A stretch of DNA of 64,000 nt. Source: Winogradskyella helgolandensis (lineage in GTDB: Bacteria > Bacteroidota > Bacteroidia > Flavobacteriales > Flavobacteriaceae). Shown here one piece after another: positions 60,321 to 64,000 of the stretch. The stretch covers positions 1,240,001 to 1,304,000 of the forward strand of contig NZ_JABFHO010000001.1 of NCBI RefSeq assembly GCF_013404085.1, in the 5' to 3' direction. The notes beneath the pieces are model-generated. The model was not told the origin of the DNA and searched no databases. It was given only the letters and a program-made list of their open reading frames with translations. The first letter of the stretch is position 1. Each line of letters starts with the position of its first letter. Made by a program: the position numbers and the translations under genes.

Positions 60321-62273
60321 CTAGAATTTCCAAATTGCATAAAACTGTAAGTAATTATAATCGTCTTCTAAGTTAAACACATAACGTGCACCTAGACTTG
60401 GGCCAATGCGCGCAAAACCAGCCGTAGCTTCTACTAAGAAACCTTTTCTGAAATTGGTAAAGGATTCTGTGACATCTTCATTGGTGGTGCTACTGTCAAA
60501 AAGAAATAAATCGGCTCCTTGACCTTCAAATTGTTCAGTTAAAACAGACTGTTCTTGTTTCTCGTTTACCGAAACGGTACCAATAATTCCGGCTCCTAAA
60601 CCGATGTAATTATTTACGTTGTACCGAACTAATACTGGGATTTCCCAATCTATATTATTGTAACTTCTGTTTGTTGTAGTACGTTCGGTGTATGGGAAAC
60701 CGATGGCGCCATCATCGACAATTTCTTCTGTAATTTCGGTGTTGCTGTCAAACTTATGAAAACTGTTTAATAACTCAACTTGCCAATACCAACGATAGGA
60801 TTTGTAGGGAGAAATAGTCGCTCCTAAAAAGTAACTTTCTGAGTTTTTTAAATCTGCAAAGGAGTTGTAACCTGCTTTGACTCCAATAGAAATGCCAGGT
60901 AAAAAACGTGTAGTAGAATAATTGGTGATTATGGGTTCGTTTTTATCGAAAATAATAGCGGTTCGGGATTTGGTTTTCTTTTTATGAAAGTCATTAGAGA
61001 ACTTTAATCGGTATTTTACAAAACCTTTGGTAGAATCGTATTCTTTTACATTTTTCTGCTCACTTCCTGGGAGATAGATGTTTTTGAAAGTAAAAATCGC
61101 TTGTTTAGCGGTGTATGTGGTGTCGAGACAGCTGTAAGCAACATCATACTTTGGACAAATTTTCACCTTAGGATACATGTCTAAAACTTCAATACTCGAT
61201 TTGTCAAACATTTCTGGAATATCAGTTTCTAAACGAATCGTTGTCGCTGGTCCTTCTCCATTATTTTGGAATCTAATTTTGAATTTAGGCTTTTTAAATC
61301 GTACCAATCTATAATTTAAAAAGGAGGCATTAGATGACATTTTATTAGGGTCGTGAGAGGTTACAATTTCCATCTCCATATCTTTTACATGGTGATTGTC
61401 GTAACTATTATCTGGCACATAAACTCCTCTAACCGAAATAATAGCTGAGGTGTCTTTTAGCATTTCTTTGGTGGTTTTTAAACTGTAAAATACATGGCGT
61501 TCTTCGTTAGGTTCCATGTTGTCAAAACTTAGTTGACTTGAATTTCTATATGTAAATTTAGCATCGTTTAAAGTCTGAGGTAGATTTCTGCGAACCGTAG
61601 TGTCTTGGGGTTTTGCTTTTAGAGATAGTAAATTATCTTCTGCAGAGGCGTAATATACATCAGAATCAAATTTTGAAGCATATACAATAGCATCATTTAT
61701 TTCTTTCTCATTGTGATACGGTCTGGTTTCAATGAGGTTGAAGTTGTCTGCTTTGTATTTCGCTTCGTTGTAAAACAAAAAGAACTTTCCATTCGTTGTA
61801 TATGATTTTGTGTTTTTGTAGCTAAACACAATAACGATATCTTCATCTGGCATGGGTTCCCTGTTACGTTGTAGATTTAAGGCACCATCCATGGACGCTT
61901 CATCTTCATAATCATCAGCGGCATTATCAACGTTTATTTTTTTAGGTCGTGTTGATGGTGGTTTTCCGGTGTCGTAATTATTCGTTGCCCATAATCTAAC
62001 GGTGTAGTCTCCGTTTTTTTTGTAGGTTTTTGTCGGTTCTAGTTCTTTGCTAAACGTACCATCTCCAAACTCCCAAAAATTAGTATAAAATGCTTTTGGT
62101 GCACCTGCAATTTGATTGAGTTCTGGTGCATTTGCCTTAAATTCCGTTTTGTTACCAAGACTTTTATATTCTATAGTAGCTGTTCTACGAGTTGTGTCCG
62201 TTTCAATTTCTTGTTGAGCAAAACTAAAAACTGAAAAGCTAAAAACTAAATAAAAAAGGGTTGTAGGTTTCAT
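60321..62273 (-). CDS. PKD-domain protein with C-terminal outer membrane barrel
   Basis: 650 residues: signal peptide (cleaved near FSFAQ), PKD domain (~30-115, FWEFGDGTFSKELEPTKTY...GDYTVRLWATN), middle beta-rich part (~130-455), and a C-terminal porin-like barrel of ~8 strands (~465-650, GISIGVKAGYNSF...LQFYAIWKF). Likely anchored in the outer membrane with PKD on one side. First gene of the CHAT-retropepsin unit. Confidence 0.75.
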   Translation of the reverse strand: MKPTTLFYLVFSFSVFSFAQQEIETDTTRRTATIEYKSLGNKTEFKANAPELNQIAGAPKAFYTNFWEFGDGTFSKELEPTKTYKKNGDYTVRLWATNNYDTGKPPSTRPKKINVDNAADDYEDEASMDGALNLQRNREPMPDEDIVIVFSYKNTKSYTTNGKFFLFYNEAKYKADNFNLIETRPYHNEKEINDAIVYASKFDSDVYYASAEDNLLSLKAKPQDTTVRRNLPQTLNDAKFTYRNSSQLSFDNMEPNEERHVFYSLKTTKEMLKDTSAIISVRGVYVPDNSYDNHHVKDMEMEIVTSHDPNKMSSNASFLNYRLVRFKKPKFKIRFQNNGEGPATTIRLETDIPEMFDKSSIEVLDMYPKVKICPKYDVAYSCLDTTYTAKQAIFTFKNIYLPGSEQKNVKEYDSTKGFVKYRLKFSNDFHKKKTKSRTAIIFDKNEPIITNYSTTRFLPGISIGVKAGYNSFADLKNSESYFLGATISPYKSYRWYWQVELLNSFHKFDSNTEITEEIVDDGAIGFPYTERTTTNRSYNNIDWEIPVLVRYNVNNYIGLGAGIIGTVSVNEKQEQSVLTEQFEGQGADLFLFDSSTTNEDVTESFTNFRKGFLVEATAGFARIGPSLGARYVFNLEDDYNYLQFYAIWKF

Positions 62274-62370
62274 GAAGGTGAATTTATTGTGATTAAATTT
62301 AACAATTAATAACTAATACCGTTTTAATTATCAAGTAAAAAAAGATATATGGTTATTTGTAGATAGCCCA

Positions 62371-62400
62371 AAAAGTCAGAAAAATTAATTTCTGACTTTT
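62371..62400 (-). terminator. Terminator of the 62425 lipoprotein gene
   Basis: 12-bp perfect stem AAAAGTCAGAAA / TTTCTGACTTTT (62371-62382 with 62389-62400), AATTAA loop, bidirectional. Confidence 0.85.
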
Positions 62401-62424
62401 ATAAACTAAGTAGGTAAGCGTGAT

Positions 62425-63459
62425 TTATGGTAAATCATTCATCAATGTTATTAATGAAGCTTCCGTTCCTACTGTAGTCTCCCCTAAATAAAAAGTTATA
62501 ATATCGTTTGCTACTATGGTTACTGGTTTTATAGCATATCTCCATTCACCATCAGATTCGGTTACAAAAATCACATGACATTCTAAACCAATTGGTATTT
62601 GTCCGTAATGTTCGCTGAAAATATTCAAAGTCTCATCATAAGTATCTAATTGTGCTAAGGCTGGAGCTTCACCATCATAAGACAAGTAAATAGAACTATT
62701 TTGATTGTCGTAACCTTCTGGTGCTTGTACTTGAATTGTGGTTTTAGGTCTTGGATCGTTATAGAATCTATCAACGTTAGTCCAACCAAAACCTTCAAAT
62801 ACTGGATAATAGTTGTCTCCTTCTACAAAGGGCTCTCCTCCAGCTCCATTAGGATCTTCAATTTCATCCCAAACTAAGTTGCCATCTGCATCTATTTCTC
62901 CAGTCCAAAGGCTCATGTCTGGGTCAGGACCTCCTGTTAAATTAGTGGGAATAGCTAAGTGTAATCCACAAGTAGTGTCTAAAACAGTTCCGTTTTGTGT
63001 GGCTTCTATAAAGAACTCTCCACCTGAAACTAACAGCGCTTTATCACCATTTGGTAATTTTCCCATAGTCGGTTTGTTGGTCGTTAACATGCTACCTTTT
63101 TCAAAAATTTCAACATATTCTAAAGTTACGTTTCCACTTACAGGGTTGCCATTGTCGGTAAGACAGTTAGCATTAATGTTAATCTGAACACCGTTTTCTG
63201 AAGTTAAAGAAATGTAACCATCATCTGCATTAAAAATAAATGTTTGGGTATGGTTATCCATTGCAATCGCTCTTAAGTTGTCAAATGCTTGGGCTGTAGG
63301 TGGCACTTCATTTTGTTGGTTGTCATCTGCATCATCGGTAGGGTTGCAGCTGGTAGTAAGTATTGAGGTCATTAATAATAGGGCAAAAAGGCTGAATAAT
63401 TTTTTTGTTAAAATACGCTTCGTACTTGTTCTGATGTGAATGTTTTTAATTGTTTTCAT
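62425..63459 (-). CDS. Lipoprotein of unknown function
   Basis: 344 residues with a long, basic N-terminus, hydrophobic segment (~22-36) and lipobox TTSC (Cys ~38), followed by NPTDDADDNQQN. The rest is beta-rich with Ig-like stretches (GNPVSGNVTLEYVEIFEKGSML, GKLPNGDKALLVSGGEFFIEA). I recognise no family. Upstream of the PKD-CHAT unit with a terminator in between. Confidence 0.6.
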   Translation of the reverse strand: MKTIKNIHIRTSTKRILTKKLFSLFALLLMTSILTTSCNPTDDADDNQQNEVPPTAQAFDNLRAIAMDNHTQTFIFNADDGYISLTSENGVQININANCLTDNGNPVSGNVTLEYVEIFEKGSMLTTNKPTMGKLPNGDKALLVSGGEFFIEATQNGTVLDTTCGLHLAIPTNLTGGPDPDMSLWTGEIDADGNLVWDEIEDPNGAGGEPFVEGDNYYPVFEGFGWTNVDRFYNDPRPKTTIQVQAPEGYDNQNSSIYLSYDGEAPALAQLDTYDETLNIFSEHYGQIPIGLECHVIFVTESDGEWRYAIKPVTIVANDIITFYLGETTVGTEASLITLMNDLP

Positions 63460-63492
63460 AATTGTTGGGTTTATCGTTATCTGTCCTTATAT

Positions 63493-63522
63493 AAACAGGG
63501 TAATAAAATTGTTACCCTGTTT
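63493..63522. terminator. Hairpin between two exported-protein genes
   Basis: Stem AAACAGGGTAA / TTACCCTGTTT (63493-63503 with 63512-63522). Strong T-run only on the plus side; on the minus strand it is followed by ATATAAGG, so it may be a weak terminator for the 63535 gene. Confidence 0.55.
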
Positions 63523-63534
63523 TTTAATTTTTTT

Positions 63535-63972
63535 CTAGTAGTCTTTACTTGCGATTACTTTATAGGTTATAATGTCTCCTTTGGAAACTAAGGCAATCAA
63601 TCTTTCAGCAGCAGATTTAGATGAAGCAAAACCTTCAGATTTACCATAATTACTTTCAACTTTCCAGAAGTAAAGTCTTTTTGATGTATCTGTTGCTTCA
63701 GAGCTTAACACTTTAAAGCTTTTAATCTGTTTTTCTAATATGATTTCGCCAGCGCTGAATAAGGCAATCATGCGTTTTGCCTCTTCTAGGTTTAATGAGG
63801 TGCCTTCACTTGTACCGCTTTTAGTAATTACTTTCCAATCATAAACTTCTATGATATGGTCTATTGTAATTTCTAATGACGTTTCATTAGTTGCGATTTT
63901 GTTTTCTGTTGTAGCGTTTAAAGTTGAGAAACCTAATACTACTGTTGCGAAAATTAAAATTGAATGTTTCAT
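63535..63972 (-). CDS. Secreted protein with two copies of a W-SEG module
   Basis: 145 residues with signal peptide (cleaved near TLNA). Two tandem copies: residues ~44-79 (YDWKV...TSEG...AKRMIALFSAGEII) and ~101-136 (YFWKV...KSEG...AERLIALVSKGDII). Shared positions: WKV, SEG, A-x-R-x-I-A-L-x-S-x-G-(D/E)-I-I. Each copy looks like a strand, a turn, a helix and a strand. I know of no family name. Gene ends 27 bp from the window edge. Confidence 0.65.
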   Translation of the reverse strand: MKHSILIFATVVLGFSTLNATTENKIATNETSLEITIDHIIEVYDWKVITKSGTSEGTSLNLEEAKRMIALFSAGEIILEKQIKSFKVLSSEATDTSKRLYFWKVESNYGKSEGFASSKSAAERLIALVSKGDIITYKVIASKDY

Positions 63973-64000
63973 AATTGAGGGTTTTTAAATTATTATTTTA

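Noticed and set aside
1..64000. CRISPR array, IS element, prophage, tRNA or rRNA
   Set aside because: I found no repeat-spacer array, transposase, integrase or structural RNA signal.

Overview
The window is low-GC DNA from a marine-type member of the Bacteroidota, most likely the family Flavobacteriaceae. The evidence is promoter elements of the TAnnTTTG / TTTG type, SusC-style carboxypeptidase-regulatory TonB receptors, many short Sec lipoproteins, weak ribosome binding sites, and a set of flavobacterial housekeeping neighbours (dxs, aspS, sucAB, dgt, RDD protein, OmpA lipoprotein). I see no rRNA, tRNA, CRISPR array, IS element or prophage. I did not attempt a genus call.

Layout. 1-2.7 kb: 3' end of ribonucleotide reductase alpha, RDD protein, a secreted protein. 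2.8-11.2 kb: OmpA lipoprotein, a Pit-type phosphate permease with a PhoU-like tail, a small secreted protein, and a TonB receptor paired with a beta-helix lipoprotein; three spots here carry 11-bp-phased ATGTTA repeats resembling a Pho box. 11.4-31.2 kb: dGTPase, dxs, TonB-like protein, tadA, cold-shock protein, two tandem ClC proteins, aspS, a TetR-TolC-MFP-RND efflux operon with a recognisable operator, and a polyprenyl synthase.

31.2-51.1 kb is a nitrogen-oxide respiration island. It starts with an Fe-S-type Rrf2 regulator, the repair protein RIC, a haem-copper-oxidase-like membrane protein, a hemerythrin, a universal stress protein and a flavin split-barrel protein. Facing them is a minus-strand nirK operon (nirK with a fused cytochrome c, nirV-like, an HMBD-SCO copper chaperone, a porin), then a copper-import unit (an OprC/NosA-like TonB receptor with the CxxxM...HxM copper site, a YtkA-like lipoprotein, a CNGKC protein), then a clade II nos operon (cytochrome c, fasciclin lipoprotein, nosZ, membrane protein, nosL, nosD, nosF, nosY, lipoprotein). 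No nitric oxide reductase is present in the window. The island is tied together by two palindromes: a GGAyAAnnTTrTCC-type site (five copies, proposed target of the Rrf2 protein) and a CRP/FNR-like TGA-N6-TCA site. At nirK and at the nos operon the two palindromes, the -7 element and the start codon sit at identical spacings, with the FNR-like site near -41.5.

51.3-56.0 kb: a small outer-membrane protein and sucAB. 56.0-64 kb: an intergenic region with repeated TACGTA palindromes and a small membrane ORF, then an operon-like set read leftwards: PKD/beta-barrel protein, a secreted TPR-CHAT cysteine protease with a C-terminal membrane anchor, a cytoplasmic retropepsin-like protease and an orphan NarL-type response regulator, preceded by two exported proteins of unknown function. 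This last set is the best candidate for an undescribed system in the window.
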